NCBI GenBank assembly: GCA_910588065.1
Contig: CAJUPZ010000008.1
Location: 45,747 to 109,746, forward strand
From: an uncultured Muribaculaceae bacterium
GTDB taxonomy: Bacteria; Bacteroidota; Bacteroidia; Bacteroidales; Muribaculaceae
Length of the DNA: 64,000 nt
Reading direction: 5' to 3'
Within the stretch, counting starts at the first letter, position 1. The number at the start of each line of letters is the position of its first letter. Both the position numbers and the translations under genes were made by a program. Below, in pieces: positions 26,296 through 35,275 of the stretch. The notes below the pieces were generated by a model. That model did no database searches, was not told the DNA's origin, and was given only the letters and a program-made list of their open reading frames with translations.

Positions 26296-27096
26296 ATGAA
26301 GAAATATATATTGCTCGCTATCAGCGCATTACTGCTCACCGCTTGCGGCGAATACAACCGTGTGTTGAAAAGCCCCGATCCCATGGTGAAGCTCAATTAC
26401 GCCAAAAAAGCATTTGAGCAAAAGAAATATGTGCAGGCAACCACCCTGCTCGGCGATATTGTTGACCTGTTCAAAGGTAAAGAGGAGGCCGAGGATGCGC
26501 TGTACCTGCTGGCTCTTAGCCACTACGAGAACAAGGACTACGCATCGAGCGGGGTGTACTTCAAAAACTACTACACCCGCTATCCGCGCGGCAAGTACAC
26601 CGAGCTTGCCCGCTTCTACTGCGGATACGGCTATTACCTTGATTCCCCTGACCCGCAGCTGGACCAGAGCGATACCATGAAGGGTATAGAGGAGCTTCAG
26701 GGATTTCTGGACTACTTTCCCCGCAGCGACAAAGTGAACATCGCACAAAACGCCATCTTCGAGCTTCAGGACAAGCTGACACTCAAAGAGCTGCAGAACG
26801 CCCAGCTGTACTACAACCTCGGCAACTATCTCGGCAACAATTATGAGAGCGCTATAATCGTGGCTCAGAATGCCATAAAGGCATATCCTTACTCACGCTA
26901 CAAAGAGGACCTTGAGATGATTATTCTCAAAGCCCGCTTCCAGGAGGCAGACCAGAGCGTGGATGAGAAGAAAACCGACCGTTTCCGCGAGGTGATTGAT
27001 GAATATTACTCATTTATCAACAACTACCCCGACGGCCCGAACCGCAAGGAAGCCGACAACATACTCAAGATAGCCAAAAGGCATGTTGACGAGTGA
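26296..27096 (+). CDS. bamD: Outer membrane assembly lipoprotein BamD
   Basis: A 266-residue lipoprotein (lipobox ending at Cys17, LLLTACGEYN) built of tetratricopeptide-type helical repeats. It is part of the BAM complex that inserts beta-barrel proteins into the outer membrane. Characteristic segments: MVKLNYAKKAFEQKKY, ALYLLALSHYENKDY, YFKNYYTRYPRGKYTELARF and the C-terminal YSFINNYPDGPNRKEADNIL. The ATG at 26296 is chosen because it gives the lipoprotein signal. The operon with rpoZ downstream (50 bp gap) is common in Bacteroidales. Confidence 0.93.
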   Translation: MKKYILLAISALLLTACGEYNRVLKSPDPMVKLNYAKKAFEQKKYVQATTLLGDIVDLFKGKEEAEDALYLLALSHYENKDYASSGVYFKNYYTRYPRGKYTELARFYCGYGYYLDSPDPQLDQSDTMKGIEELQGFLDYFPRSDKVNIAQNAIFELQDKLTLKELQNAQLYYNLGNYLGNNYESAIIVAQNAIKAYPYSRYKEDLEMIILKARFQEADQSVDEKKTDRFREVIDEYYSFINNYPDGPNRKEADNILKIAKRHVDE

Positions 27097-27146
27097 CCCT
27101 CCACACCTTATTATATATAGACAATAAAACCATTATCAAGATAAAG

Positions 27147-27482
27147 ATGGACTATAAGAAAACCAATGCTCCCCTCAACACTGTGACCCGCGACATGATT
27201 GAGCTGTCACAGGACACCGGCAACGTTTATGAAACAGTATGCGTGATAGCAAAGCGCGCCAACCAGATTGCCGGTGAGATGAAGCACGATCTTGAAAAGA
27301 AACTCCAGGAATTCGCCACCCTCGGCGACAACCTTGAGGAGATTACCGAAAACCGCGAGCAGATCGAGATTTCGCGCTACTACGAAAAGCTTCCGAAACC
27401 CACACTGATCGCCACCCAGGAATATGTGGAGCACAAAATCCACTTCCGCAACCCTCTCAAGGACAAAGCAAACCTTGATTGA
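27147..27482 (+). CDS. rpoZ: RNA polymerase omega subunit family protein
   Basis: A 111-residue protein of the Bacteroidota-type RNA polymerase omega/Rpb6 family. NVYETVCVIAKRANQIAGEMKHDLEKKLQEF contains the conserved helical core that clamps the beta-prime C-terminus. The start at 27147 (MDYKKTNAPLN) gives the usual length; the frame open from 27093 overlaps bamD and is rejected. It would aid RNA polymerase assembly and possibly ppGpp response. Encoded directly downstream of bamD. Confidence 0.85.
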   Translation: MDYKKTNAPLNTVTRDMIELSQDTGNVYETVCVIAKRANQIAGEMKHDLEKKLQEFATLGDNLEEITENREQIEISRYYEKLPKPTLIATQEYVEHKIHFRNPLKDKANLD

Positions 27483-27523
27483 GGGGCACAGCTGACGGAT
27501 TTTCCACAAAATACGCGCAAAGC

Positions 27524-27554
27524 TTTGTAGTGTCAGGAATAATTGCTAACTTTG
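27524..27554 (+). promoter_or_regulatory. rpsO promoter
   Basis: Perfect match: TTTG (27524-27527), 19-bp spacer, TAACTTTG (27547-27554), 63 bp upstream of the rpsO start. It excludes the longer frame that begins at 27543. Confidence 0.85.
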
Positions 27555-27617
27555 TGCGCCCTAAAAAGGCAACCCTTTTATTTTTCATATTTTATTAACC
27601 ACCAAAAATTCCAAAGA

Positions 27618-27893
27618 ATGCATTTGAATTCTGAAGAAAAAGCGGAAATCTTTGAGAAATACGGTAAGAGCAAAACTGATACTGGCTCTCCTGAAGCTCA
27701 GATAGCATTATTCTCAGTCCGTATCGCTCATTTGACTGAACACCTCAAGTCAAATCACAAAGATTATACCACAGCCCGCGCTCTTAAGGCATTGGTTGGT
27801 AAGCGTCGTCGTCTGCTTGACTATCTTATCAAGAAAGACATCAACCGCTACCGTGCCGTCATTGCCCAGAAAGAGCTTGGCATCAGAAAGTAA
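27618..27893 (+). CDS. rpsO: 30S ribosomal protein S15
   Basis: Primary 16S rRNA-binding protein of the small-subunit platform. At 91 residues it is near the usual 89. Conserved motifs: GSPEAQIALFSVRIAHLTEHLKSNHKDY and the KRRRLLDYL helix. The start at 27618 is set by the promoter and family length. It is monocistronic, with its own promoter and terminator. The 63-bp leader could host S15 autoregulation, but no specific structure was identified. Confidence 0.98.
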   Translation: MHLNSEEKAEIFEKYGKSKTDTGSPEAQIALFSVRIAHLTEHLKSNHKDYTTARALKALVGKRRRLLDYLIKKDINRYRAVIAQKELGIRK

Positions 27894-27928
27894 GCGCGCA
27901 GCGCGCTTGCTCGCACAAAACAAAAACG

Positions 27929-27960
27929 GGGCGGAGGTCTTTTCAGATCTCTGCCCTTTT
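27929..27960 (+). terminator. rpsO terminator
   Basis: A 12-bp stem (27929-27940 with 27945-27956, two G-T pairs), loop TTTC, followed by TTTT. Confidence 0.85.
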
Positions 27961-27998
27961 GTATTTTAGAGTATTTCAAAAAACAGGCACCATCAACA

Positions 27999-29156
27999 AT
28001 GTCATTTACCAAAGAAGTTGAGTTCATACGCCATCTGTACAACGCGCCCGCGGGAAACACTGTAGCGCTCCATGCCCCCACATTCGCCGGCAATGAGAAG
28101 CGCTATCTTGAAGAGTGCATCGACACCACCTTTGTGTCAAGTGTAGGCCCCTTCGTTGACCGGTTTGAAAGAGATATAGCAGAATATACCGGAGCTGCGG
28201 CTGCTGTTGTGTGTGTCAGCGGAACAGCAGCCCTGCATGTGGCACTGATGATGGCCGGAGTGGAAAGAGGCGACGAAGTTATCACCCAGCCCCTCACCTT
28301 TGTGGCCACCTGCAATGCGCTGAACTGCATGGGTGCCATACCGGTGTTCGTGGATGTGGACCTCGACACAATGGGGCTGTCGCCCGACGCTCTGGAACAG
28401 TGGATTGTAGAAAACACAACCGAAGGCCCGGGCGGCAAACGCATAAACAAAACCACCGGCAACACGGTGATGGCTGTTGTGCCCATGCACACTTTCGGCC
28501 ACCCGGTGAGAATACGGCAGATTCAGCAGATATGCAACCGCTACGGGCTGGCCCTGGTTGAGGACGCAGCCGAGAGCATCGGCTCGACTGTCGACGGCAA
28601 ACACACCGGCACATTCGGCAGTGTGGGCGCGATGAGCTTCAACGGCAACAAGACCATCACCACCGGCGGAGGGGGCATACTTCTTTTCGACAACCCCGAT
28701 ACAGCCGCCAGAGCCAAGCATATCACAACCCAAGCCAAGGTGCCGCACAGATGGGAGTTTGTACATGACTCCGCCGCCTTCAACTACAGGATGCCAAACA
28801 TCAATGCCGCCCTCGGCTGCGCCCAGCTTGAACAGATTGACAGATTTCTGCAGAGCAAAAGAGCCACCGCCGAGGCGTACTCGCGATTCTTCGCCGACAA
28901 CGGAAACGGCATACGCTTTATGTCAGAGCCGGCCGGCACCCGCTCCAACTACTGGCTCTGCGCCATCATGATGCCCGACAGAGAGAGCCGCGACGCATTC
29001 CTTCAGTTCACCAACGACAACGGCGTGATGACACGCCCCATCTGGGAACTGATGAACCGGCTGCCGATGTGGAGCAACGCGCAGACCGACAGCCTTACCA
29101 ACTGCTACCGCCTTGCCGACACGATAGTCAACATACCTTCGAGTGTAAGATTGTAA
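27999..29156 (+). CDS. DegT/DnrJ/EryC1 aminotransferase, LegC-like
   Basis: A 385-residue PLP-dependent sugar aminotransferase. The PLP lysine lies in the NGNKTITTGGGG segment (about residue 216). VSGTAALHVALMMAGVERGDEV binds the cofactor, and VEDAAESIGS and NYRMPNINAALGCAQLEQID are family signatures. The overall pattern, including the N-terminal LHAPTFAGNEKRYLEECIDTTFVSS and the terminal VNIPSSVRL, fits LegC-type enzymes of nonulosonate (legionaminic acid-like) and other surface glycan pathways. No other sugar-pathway gene is adjacent, so the substrate is unclear. The final base of its TAA stop is the first base of repeat copy C. Confidence 0.85.
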   Translation: MSFTKEVEFIRHLYNAPAGNTVALHAPTFAGNEKRYLEECIDTTFVSSVGPFVDRFERDIAEYTGAAAAVVCVSGTAALHVALMMAGVERGDEVITQPLTFVATCNALNCMGAIPVFVDVDLDTMGLSPDALEQWIVENTTEGPGGKRINKTTGNTVMAVVPMHTFGHPVRIRQIQQICNRYGLALVEDAAESIGSTVDGKHTGTFGSVGAMSFNGNKTITTGGGGILLFDNPDTAARAKHITTQAKVPHRWEFVHDSAAFNYRMPNINAALGCAQLEQIDRFLQSKRATAEAYSRFFADNGNGIRFMSEPAGTRSNYWLCAIMMPDRESRDAFLQFTNDNGVMTRPIWELMNRLPMWSNAQTDSLTNCYRLADTIVNIPSSVRL

Positions 29157-29319
29157 GAGTGTGTTTACTTTGAACTTTATGAAATCTTTATAGGTACTTC
29201 CGGCCTGTTTTTAGATTTAATTCAGTCATTATGGAACCCCATAACTCCATCATTCAATCTAAAAACATACTCGCAAGCCCAATATAAATCTTAACATAAG
29301 TCAAAAGTAAACACACTCT
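29156..29319. repeat. 164-bp inverted-repeat element, copy C
   Basis: Same unit and orientation as copy B. Its first base completes the stop codon of the aminotransferase gene, and it ends 43 bp before the dedA -7 box. The outer end at the stop codon has TTTGAAC where the other copies have TTTTAAC. Confidence 0.9.
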
Positions 29320-29362
29320 GAGATTATCCTGAATTTCGCTTTTAGGGATGAAAATAAGGTTG

Positions 29363-29370
29363 TAACTTTG
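29363..29370 (+). promoter_or_regulatory. dedA-rpe promoter (-7 box)
   Basis: TAACTTTG, 28 bp upstream of the dedA start. The -33 position has only TTTT (about 29340-29343), a partial match. Confidence 0.55.
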
Positions 29371-29398
29371 CAGATGATTCGCTAAAATCCCCTCACAA

Positions 29399-30076
29399 AT
29401 GGTTACGCTCGCAATATTCAACGCCGCCGAAATAATAAACTCCTTTCTATCTGCCGATGCCATGACAGTATATCTCATGGTGCTCGGATTCATGATTATA
29501 GAGAGCTCATTCATACCCTTTCCGTCGGAGGTCATAGTGCCTCCCGCCGCCTACCTCGCCGCCACAAGCCACGAGGTGAATATATTTGCCGTAGTCATCA
29601 TAGCCACCGTCGGCGCCCTCGGCGGAGCAATGATAAACTACTGGCTGTCGGTGTGGATCGGCCGGCCGATCGTATACAAGTTTGCCGACTCAAAATTCGG
29701 CCATGCCTGCCTGATTGACCGGGCGAAGGTTGAGAACGCCGAGCGCTACTTCGACCGCCACGGAGCCATATCTACATTCATCGGCAGGCTCATACCCGCG
29801 GTGAGACAGCTCATATCCATACCCGCCGGGCTATCGCGCATGAATCTCGGCAAATTCGCCATTTTCACAAGCCTCGGCGCACTGGTGTGGAACGCCATCC
29901 TCGCCGGACTCGGCTGGTGGCTCGGCCACATTGTGAGCCGCGAGCAGCTGTATGCGAAGGTAGAGGAATACAACAGCTATCTCACATACGCCGGAATAGC
30001 CCTCGGCGTAGCATGTGTTATTTTCATTTTATGGAACGCTCTGCGCAAGCGTCCCGACAACCAGAACAAAAAGTAA
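29399..30076 (+). CDS. DedA family membrane protein
   Basis: A 225-residue polytopic inner-membrane protein of the DedA/VTT family, which includes undecaprenyl-phosphate or lipid flippases. The family motif region is visible: MIIESSFIPFPSEVIVPPAAYLA (about residues 38-60) with the acidic residue after the PFPSE turn, and FDRHGAISTFIGRLIPAVRQLISIPAGLSRM (about 119-149) with the conserved Arg-x(3)-Pro-x-Val-Arg pattern. It precedes rpe by 13 bp, so the two are likely cotranscribed. Exact substrate unknown. Confidence 0.9.
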   Translation: MVTLAIFNAAEIINSFLSADAMTVYLMVLGFMIIESSFIPFPSEVIVPPAAYLAATSHEVNIFAVVIIATVGALGGAMINYWLSVWIGRPIVYKFADSKFGHACLIDRAKVENAERYFDRHGAISTFIGRLIPAVRQLISIPAGLSRMNLGKFAIFTSLGALVWNAILAGLGWWLGHIVSREQLYAKVEEYNSYLTYAGIALGVACVIFILWNALRKRPDNQNKK

Positions 30077-30089
30077 GAGTATACAGACC

Positions 30090-30737
30090 ATGATACAAGT
30101 AGCACCCTCGGTACTGTCCGCCGACTTCGGCAATCTCGCCAAAGATATTGAAATGCTCAACGGCTCGGAAGCCGACCTCATACACATAGATGTGATGGAC
30201 GGAGTGTTTGTGCCCAACATATCTTTCGGTTTTCCGGTAATCAAATCGATAGCAAAGGTGACGCAGAAGCCTCTCGACGTCCACCTGATGATTGTAGACC
30301 CCCAGAGATATGTGAGTCAGGTGAGAGACTGCGGTGCGCTCATCATGAATGTCCATGCCGAGGCTTGCACCCATCTTCACAGAGTTGTGCAGCAGATCAA
30401 AGCGGCCGGCATGAAAGCAGCCGTGACGCTCAACCCCGCCACCCCGGTAATCATGCTCGAGGATATCATCACCGACCTTGACATGGTGCTTCTTATGTCT
30501 GTCAACCCCGGATTCGGCGGGCAGTCATTCATACCCGGCACACTGAAAAAGCTCAGACAGACAAAAAAACTGATCGAGGCATCCGGCAGCAACGCCACAA
30601 TTGAGATTGACGGCGGGGTGAACCTTGAAACCGGTGCCCGGCTTGCAGCGGCAGGCGCCGACATCCTTGTTGCCGGCAGCTTTGTGTTCTCATCTGCTGA
30701 CCCGGCCAAAACCATCGCCGAGCTCCGCAGGGTATGA
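30090..30737 (+). CDS. rpe: Ribulose-phosphate 3-epimerase
   Basis: TIM-barrel enzyme interconverting ribulose-5-phosphate and xylulose-5-phosphate in the pentose phosphate pathway. At 215 residues it is typical. Signatures: APSVLSADFGNL, LIHIDVMDGVFVPNISFG (metal-binding His and Asp), LDVHLMI, MSVNPGFGGQSFIP (phosphate loop) and EIDGGVN. The start at 30090 is the first that gives the family N-terminus; earlier in-frame starts fall inside dedA. Confidence 0.97.
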   Translation: MIQVAPSVLSADFGNLAKDIEMLNGSEADLIHIDVMDGVFVPNISFGFPVIKSIAKVTQKPLDVHLMIVDPQRYVSQVRDCGALIMNVHAEACTHLHRVVQQIKAAGMKAAVTLNPATPVIMLEDIITDLDMVLLMSVNPGFGGQSFIPGTLKKLRQTKKLIEASGSNATIEIDGGVNLETGARLAAAGADILVAGSFVFSSADPAKTIAELRRV

Positions 30738-30786
30738 GCAATGACCGATTCCACCCTCTGAATTAAACCTTTCTCATTATCAATCA

Positions 30787-33513
30787 ATGGATTCCTTTGA
30801 AATATCTTCCAACAGCTACGATCCCCGCGCACTGAGAGATGACCGGGGTGTAAGGAGTGCGCACACCGCCCCACAGGCGGAGCAGCCGCAAACACACACA
30901 CAGCACACCACCAGCCGGCAGGAACCGCAGAGCCGCACCGCCGCAAAGACATCGTCAGCCGAGAAACAGGCAGCAGCCGCTCCACAGGGCAGATGGCGGC
31001 TATTCTTCGGCATAGTCATGATTCTGGCCGCGGTGTATATGCTCATCGTATCAATATCCTTCTTTTCCAACGGCGCCGATGACCAGAGCATAGTCCAGGG
31101 AGCCCAGTACTCCTCTGTAGCAGACGCATCGGCGAGAGTAGGCAACACCGGCGGCCCCGTTGGAGCGATGCTCTCCGACCTGCTTATGAGCAGATGGCTC
31201 GGCATCGGCTCCTTCATAATAATATTCTATATCGGAGCGGTGGGAGTGTCACTTGTAAAGCTCCACCACTTCCGCTTCTGGGACCTCACCTACAAATGCC
31301 TACTGTCGGCGATAGTGCTGTCTATTCTCACCGGGTTTGTGACATACGGCCTCACCTCATACAACCACTGGGGCGGCAACCACGGCCATGTGATAAACGA
31401 AGTGCTGATGGAGCATTCCGGAATATGGGGTGCTATAGCTGTCAACATACTGCTTGTCAGCGCGGTTGTGCTTGTATTTCTGAAAGAGATACAGACAGCA
31501 TACAACGCCTACCGCACCCGGATAGAAGCCCATCGCCGCAAGCTTGAGAAAGAACGGGCCGAGGCCGAAGCACGCCGCAAGATAGCCGAAAGCAAACTCT
31601 CACCCGAGCCGATGCAGACCCCTGATGAACCTGCCGCTGTGGAAACCGCGGAGGAGCATCAAGCTGACACCGGGAATATTGAATCCATTCCCGAGCCCGA
31701 ACGCAGAGAAGCGATGCGGGCACCATCCGAGCCGGTTGTGACCAAGGTGGTGGAGATGCCCCCGGCTGAGGTTATGGAACCGAGCCCGCTCGACACCATT
31801 GATGATGTGGACTCTCCTGAGCAACCTGATACAATGGAGGAGGAAAACAGCAATACTGATGACAATCAGACTGTTAGCCCTGAGGAGAATCCGGAACAGG
31901 AACAGGACGAAAATGAAGATAACACCACCCCGAATGAGGTGACCATGACAGTCAACATTCCGGCGGCCACAGTAGAGGCAACAAACATTCCGGACGAACT
32001 CTATGACCCCACAGCCGAACTGTCGCGATACCGGATGCCATCCATCGACCTGCTCAAAAAGCGCGAGCAGTTGGCAAACCCCGTTGACATAGAGGAGCAG
32101 GAGGAGAACAAGGAGCGACTGACAAAAACCCTGAGCACCTACGGCGTGGCACTGTCCCACATCGAAGCCACAGTTGGTCCCACCATAACCCGCTACGAGG
32201 TGATACCCGCCGAAGGTCAGCGCATCCGCTCCATCAGGGCACTCGGCGATGACCTTGCCCTGAGCCTATCGGCACTCGGCATACGAATCATCGCCCCCAT
32301 TCCCGGCAAAGGCACCATAGGCATCGAGGTGCCCAACAAAAAGCCGCAGATAGTAGACATGAAGGAGATAATATCTTCCGAAAAATTCCAGAACTCCGAC
32401 TACGAACTGCCTATAGCGATGGGCCGCACCATTTCAAACGAAATATACGTTGCCGACCTTGCGAAACTGCCCCACCTGCTTGTTGCAGGCGCAACCGGCA
32501 TGGGTAAATCGGTGGGACTCAACGCCATCATAGCCTCATTGCTGTACAAGAAGCACCCCGCCGAGCTGAAATTTGTGCTTATCGACCCCAAACGCGTGGA
32601 ACTGAGCCTGTATCGCAAGCTCGAGCGCCACTACCTCGCAGCCCTTCCGGGCGAAGACCCCATCATCACCGACACCTCCAAGGTTGTAGCGGTGCTGAAC
32701 TCACTGTGCGTGGAGATGGGCAACCGCCTGTCGCTCCTCGAGGAGGCAGGAGTGAGAAATATCAAGGAATATAACGAAAAATTCATAGCACGGCGCCTCA
32801 ATCCGCAGAAACACCGCTTTTTGCCATACATTGTGCTGATTATCGACGAGTTCGCCGATATCATCCTCACCGCCGGCAAAGAAGTGGAGAGCCCTGTCAG
32901 CCGCCTCGCGGCAGTTGCCCGCGCCGCCGGCATACACCTCATCCTGGCCACCCAGCGCCCTGCGGTGAATGTCATAACCGGCGGAATCAAGACCAACATA
33001 CCGGGGCGCATAGCCTTCCGCACCATCCAGAGTGTCGACTCGCGCACAATCCTTGACAGAACAGGCGCAGAGCAACTTGTCGGAAAAGGCGACATGATAT
33101 TCTCGCGCGACGGAGTGCTCGACCGAGTGCAGTGCGGGTTCATCGACACCGAGGAGGTCAAGGCCATCTGCGACCATGTGTCGGAGCAGATAGGCTATGA
33201 CGAGCCATACGAACTCCCCGAATTCTGCCCCGCCGGGCCTGACGGTGGCGGAGCATCCGGCCGCGGAGGCACCCTGACCGACCGAGACCCCCTGTTTGTC
33301 GAGAGCGCGCGCCTTGTCATAGACTCAAACTTAGGCTCCGCCTCAAACCTGCAGCGCAAATTCAACATCGGCTACCCTCGTGCCGGAAAAATCATGGACC
33401 AGCTCGAGACCGCCGGCATTGTAGGGCCGCCGCAGGGAGGCAAACCGAGGCAGGTGCTCATGGACATGTACGCTTTTGAAGAATATCTTAACTCAACAGG
33501 AACCAACAAGTAA
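30787..33513 (+). CDS. ftsK: DNA translocase FtsK/SpoIIIE
   Basis: A 908-residue septal DNA pump for chromosome segregation. Layout: a polar N-terminus, four predicted membrane helices (about residues 73-230), a long acidic Pro/Glu/Asp-rich linker (about 250-400), the RecA-like motor with Walker A GATGMGKS (about 568-575) and Walker B YIVLIIDEFADI (about 680-690), and a C-terminal winged-helix gamma domain (about 840-908, ASNLQRKFNIGYPRAGKIMD). Gamma domains read KOPS-like polar sequences in other bacteria. It is followed 28 bp later by the lolA-like gene, a common Bacteroidales pairing. Confidence 0.97.
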   Translation: MDSFEISSNSYDPRALRDDRGVRSAHTAPQAEQPQTHTQHTTSRQEPQSRTAAKTSSAEKQAAAAPQGRWRLFFGIVMILAAVYMLIVSISFFSNGADDQSIVQGAQYSSVADASARVGNTGGPVGAMLSDLLMSRWLGIGSFIIIFYIGAVGVSLVKLHHFRFWDLTYKCLLSAIVLSILTGFVTYGLTSYNHWGGNHGHVINEVLMEHSGIWGAIAVNILLVSAVVLVFLKEIQTAYNAYRTRIEAHRRKLEKERAEAEARRKIAESKLSPEPMQTPDEPAAVETAEEHQADTGNIESIPEPERREAMRAPSEPVVTKVVEMPPAEVMEPSPLDTIDDVDSPEQPDTMEEENSNTDDNQTVSPEENPEQEQDENEDNTTPNEVTMTVNIPAATVEATNIPDELYDPTAELSRYRMPSIDLLKKREQLANPVDIEEQEENKERLTKTLSTYGVALSHIEATVGPTITRYEVIPAEGQRIRSIRALGDDLALSLSALGIRIIAPIPGKGTIGIEVPNKKPQIVDMKEIISSEKFQNSDYELPIAMGRTISNEIYVADLAKLPHLLVAGATGMGKSVGLNAIIASLLYKKHPAELKFVLIDPKRVELSLYRKLERHYLAALPGEDPIITDTSKVVAVLNSLCVEMGNRLSLLEEAGVRNIKEYNEKFIARRLNPQKHRFLPYIVLIIDEFADIILTAGKEVESPVSRLAAVARAAGIHLILATQRPAVNVITGGIKTNIPGRIAFRTIQSVDSRTILDRTGAEQLVGKGDMIFSRDGVLDRVQCGFIDTEEVKAICDHVSEQIGYDEPYELPEFCPAGPDGGGASGRGGTLTDRDPLFVESARLVIDSNLGSASNLQRKFNIGYPRAGKIMDQLETAGIVGPPQGGKPRQVLMDMYAFEEYLNSTGTNK

Positions 33514-33541
33514 CCACTTTCATTTGTTACTCTAAGGAATT

Positions 33542-34150
33542 ATGAACAGAATATTACTTTGCATTACAATGCTTTTTGCAGCAACAATCGGCGCAAGCGC
33601 CGATGATGCCGCCCAACTGATTGCTGACGCCGCCGCCAAGCTGCGCAATGCCAAATCGGTGACCGCCGTGTGCAAAATAACCTCGGCAGCAGGGATTGAG
33701 AACGCGACACTGACCATGAGCGGCAACAAATTCCGTGTAAAATCGGCCAAAGCCGACATTCTTTACGACGGCACCACAATGTGGGCCTACTCGGCGGCCA
33801 CAAACGAAGTGTCAATATCCGAACCCACACCCGAGGAGATTAGCCAGATCAATCCCCTCGCCGTAATGGACTATTACACAAAATCATACACAGCATCCGC
33901 ACTCCCATCCTCGGGTGGACAGAAAAATATCAAGCTCACCGCCGATGCGAGGAATGCTGCCATATCATCGGCCGAGGTGTCGCTGAAGGCTACCACCCTC
34001 ACCCCCACTGCAGTGAACCTGCTGCTGTCCTCAGGGCAGAAAATCAGCATAGCTGTATCGTCAGTGAAATTCGGGGGTGCCCTGCCCTCCTCCACATTCA
34101 CCTACAGGCTGTCGCTTCACCCCTCGGCCCAGCTTGTTGACCTGAGATAA
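33542..34150 (+). CDS. LolA-like outer-membrane lipoprotein carrier
   Basis: A 202-residue secreted protein with a signal peptide (MNRILLCITMLFAATIGASA) and a single half-barrel LolA-like fold. The LTMSGNKFRVKSAKADILYDGTTMWAYSAATNEVSI region matches the central strands of LolA proteins from Bacteroidota. It would ferry lipoproteins through the periplasm to the outer membrane. Classical Lol motifs are weak, as usual in this phylum, so a related LolA-like lipid carrier is possible. It sits between ftsK and trxB. Confidence 0.8.
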   Translation: MNRILLCITMLFAATIGASADDAAQLIADAAAKLRNAKSVTAVCKITSAAGIENATLTMSGNKFRVKSAKADILYDGTTMWAYSAATNEVSISEPTPEEISQINPLAVMDYYTKSYTASALPSSGGQKNIKLTADARNAAISSAEVSLKATTLTPTAVNLLLSSGQKISIAVSSVKFGGALPSSTFTYRLSLHPSAQLVDLR

Positions 34151-34184
34151 AACAAAACGAACATAACCGGAAAAACAACACATC

Positions 34185-35126
34185 ATGGAAACAATCAAAA
34201 CAAAATGTCTCATAATCGGCTCCGGACCCGCCGGCTACACCGCCGCGATATATACCTCCAGAGCCAATCTCAGCCCGGTGATGTATGTAGGCCACCAGCC
34301 CGGCGGCCAGCTTACAACAACCACCGAGATAGAAAACTTTCCCGGATACCACAACGGCATCACCGGAAGCGAAATGATGGATGACCTTCACAAGCAGGCC
34401 ACCCGCTTCGGAGCCGATGTGAGAAACGGTATCATAACCGCCATAGACCTGAGCAAACGTCCGTTTGTTGCCAAAGCCGATGACGGCAACGAGATAATTG
34501 CCGACACCGTCATTATCAGCACCGGCGCCACCGCCCGCTACCTCGGACTGCCCGATGAGGAAAAATACAAAGGACTTGGTGTGAGCGCGTGCGCCACCTG
34601 CGACGGCTTTTTCTACCGCCGCAAGAAAGTGGCGGTTGTGGGCGGCGGCGACACCGCCTGCGAGGAGGCACTGTACCTGAGCAACATAGCTGCGGAAGTG
34701 TACATGATTGTGCGCAAGGACTATCTGCGCGCCTCCAAAGTGATGCAGAAAAGAGTGTTTGAGAAAGAGAACATCCATGTTCTTTTCAACACCGTCACCG
34801 AGGGCCTTTACGGCGAGGAGGGACTCGAGGGAGCCACCCTTGCGGAATTCAAGGGCACAGACAAAGAGCGGGTGTACAACCAGCCGGTAGACGGATTTTT
34901 CCTTGCCATCGGCCACTCACCCAACACCGGCATATTCAAAGGCCAGCTGGCACTTGACGAGGCAGGCTACATAATTACAGAAGGCCACACTTCGATAACC
35001 AATGTTCCGGGCGTGTTTGCCGCCGGCGATGTAGCCGACCCCCGCTACCGTCAGGCAATCACAGCCGCCGGGAGCGGATGCAAGGCAGCCCTCGACGCCG
35101 AGCGCTACCTCACCGAAATAGGTTGA
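34185..35126 (+). CDS. trxB: Thioredoxin reductase
   Basis: A 313-residue FAD/NADPH flavoenzyme that reduces thioredoxin. FAD-binding GSGPAG is at residues 12-17, the redox-active disulfide CATC at 136-139, and the NADPH-binding GGGDTACEEA near 155-164; the C-terminal GVFAAGDVADPRYRQAITAAGSG closes the FAD site. Cytoplasmic homodimer. Followed by a strong terminator, which ends the ftsK-lolA-trxB run. Confidence 0.97.
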   Translation: METIKTKCLIIGSGPAGYTAAIYTSRANLSPVMYVGHQPGGQLTTTTEIENFPGYHNGITGSEMMDDLHKQATRFGADVRNGIITAIDLSKRPFVAKADDGNEIIADTVIISTGATARYLGLPDEEKYKGLGVSACATCDGFFYRRKKVAVVGGGDTACEEALYLSNIAAEVYMIVRKDYLRASKVMQKRVFEKENIHVLFNTVTEGLYGEEGLEGATLAEFKGTDKERVYNQPVDGFFLAIGHSPNTGIFKGQLALDEAGYIITEGHTSITNVPGVFAAGDVADPRYRQAITAAGSGCKAALDAERYLTEIG

Positions 35127-35148
35127 GCCTGATTACATACCCTATCAT

Positions 35149-35180
35149 AAGCGGAGGCTTGCACGCTTCCGCTTTTCTTT
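35149..35180 (+). terminator. trxB terminator
   Basis: Stem AAGCGGA (35149-35155) with TCCGCTT (35168-35174), followed by a T-rich tract. Confidence 0.8.
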
Positions 35181-35208
35181 TGCGGTTTCTTTTGCGGCGG
35201 GGGTAAGG

Positions 35209-35239
35209 TTGTATGGAACAGCTTTTTTGTGTACCTTTG
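35209..35239 (+). promoter_or_regulatory. Promoter of the PEP/pyruvate-binding protein gene
   Basis: TTG (35210-35212) and TACCTTTG (35232-35239). The -7 box lies downstream of the first in-frame ATG (35213), so translation must start further on, at 35276. Confidence 0.7.
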
Positions 35240-35275
35240 CAAGAAGTTCACAACCAGTACCCAACCGTCACGCAA

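Noticed and set aside
16951..29319. Insertion sequences encoding transposase
   Set aside because: The 164-bp units contain no ORF; no transposase gene was found in the window, so they are called repeats, not IS elements.
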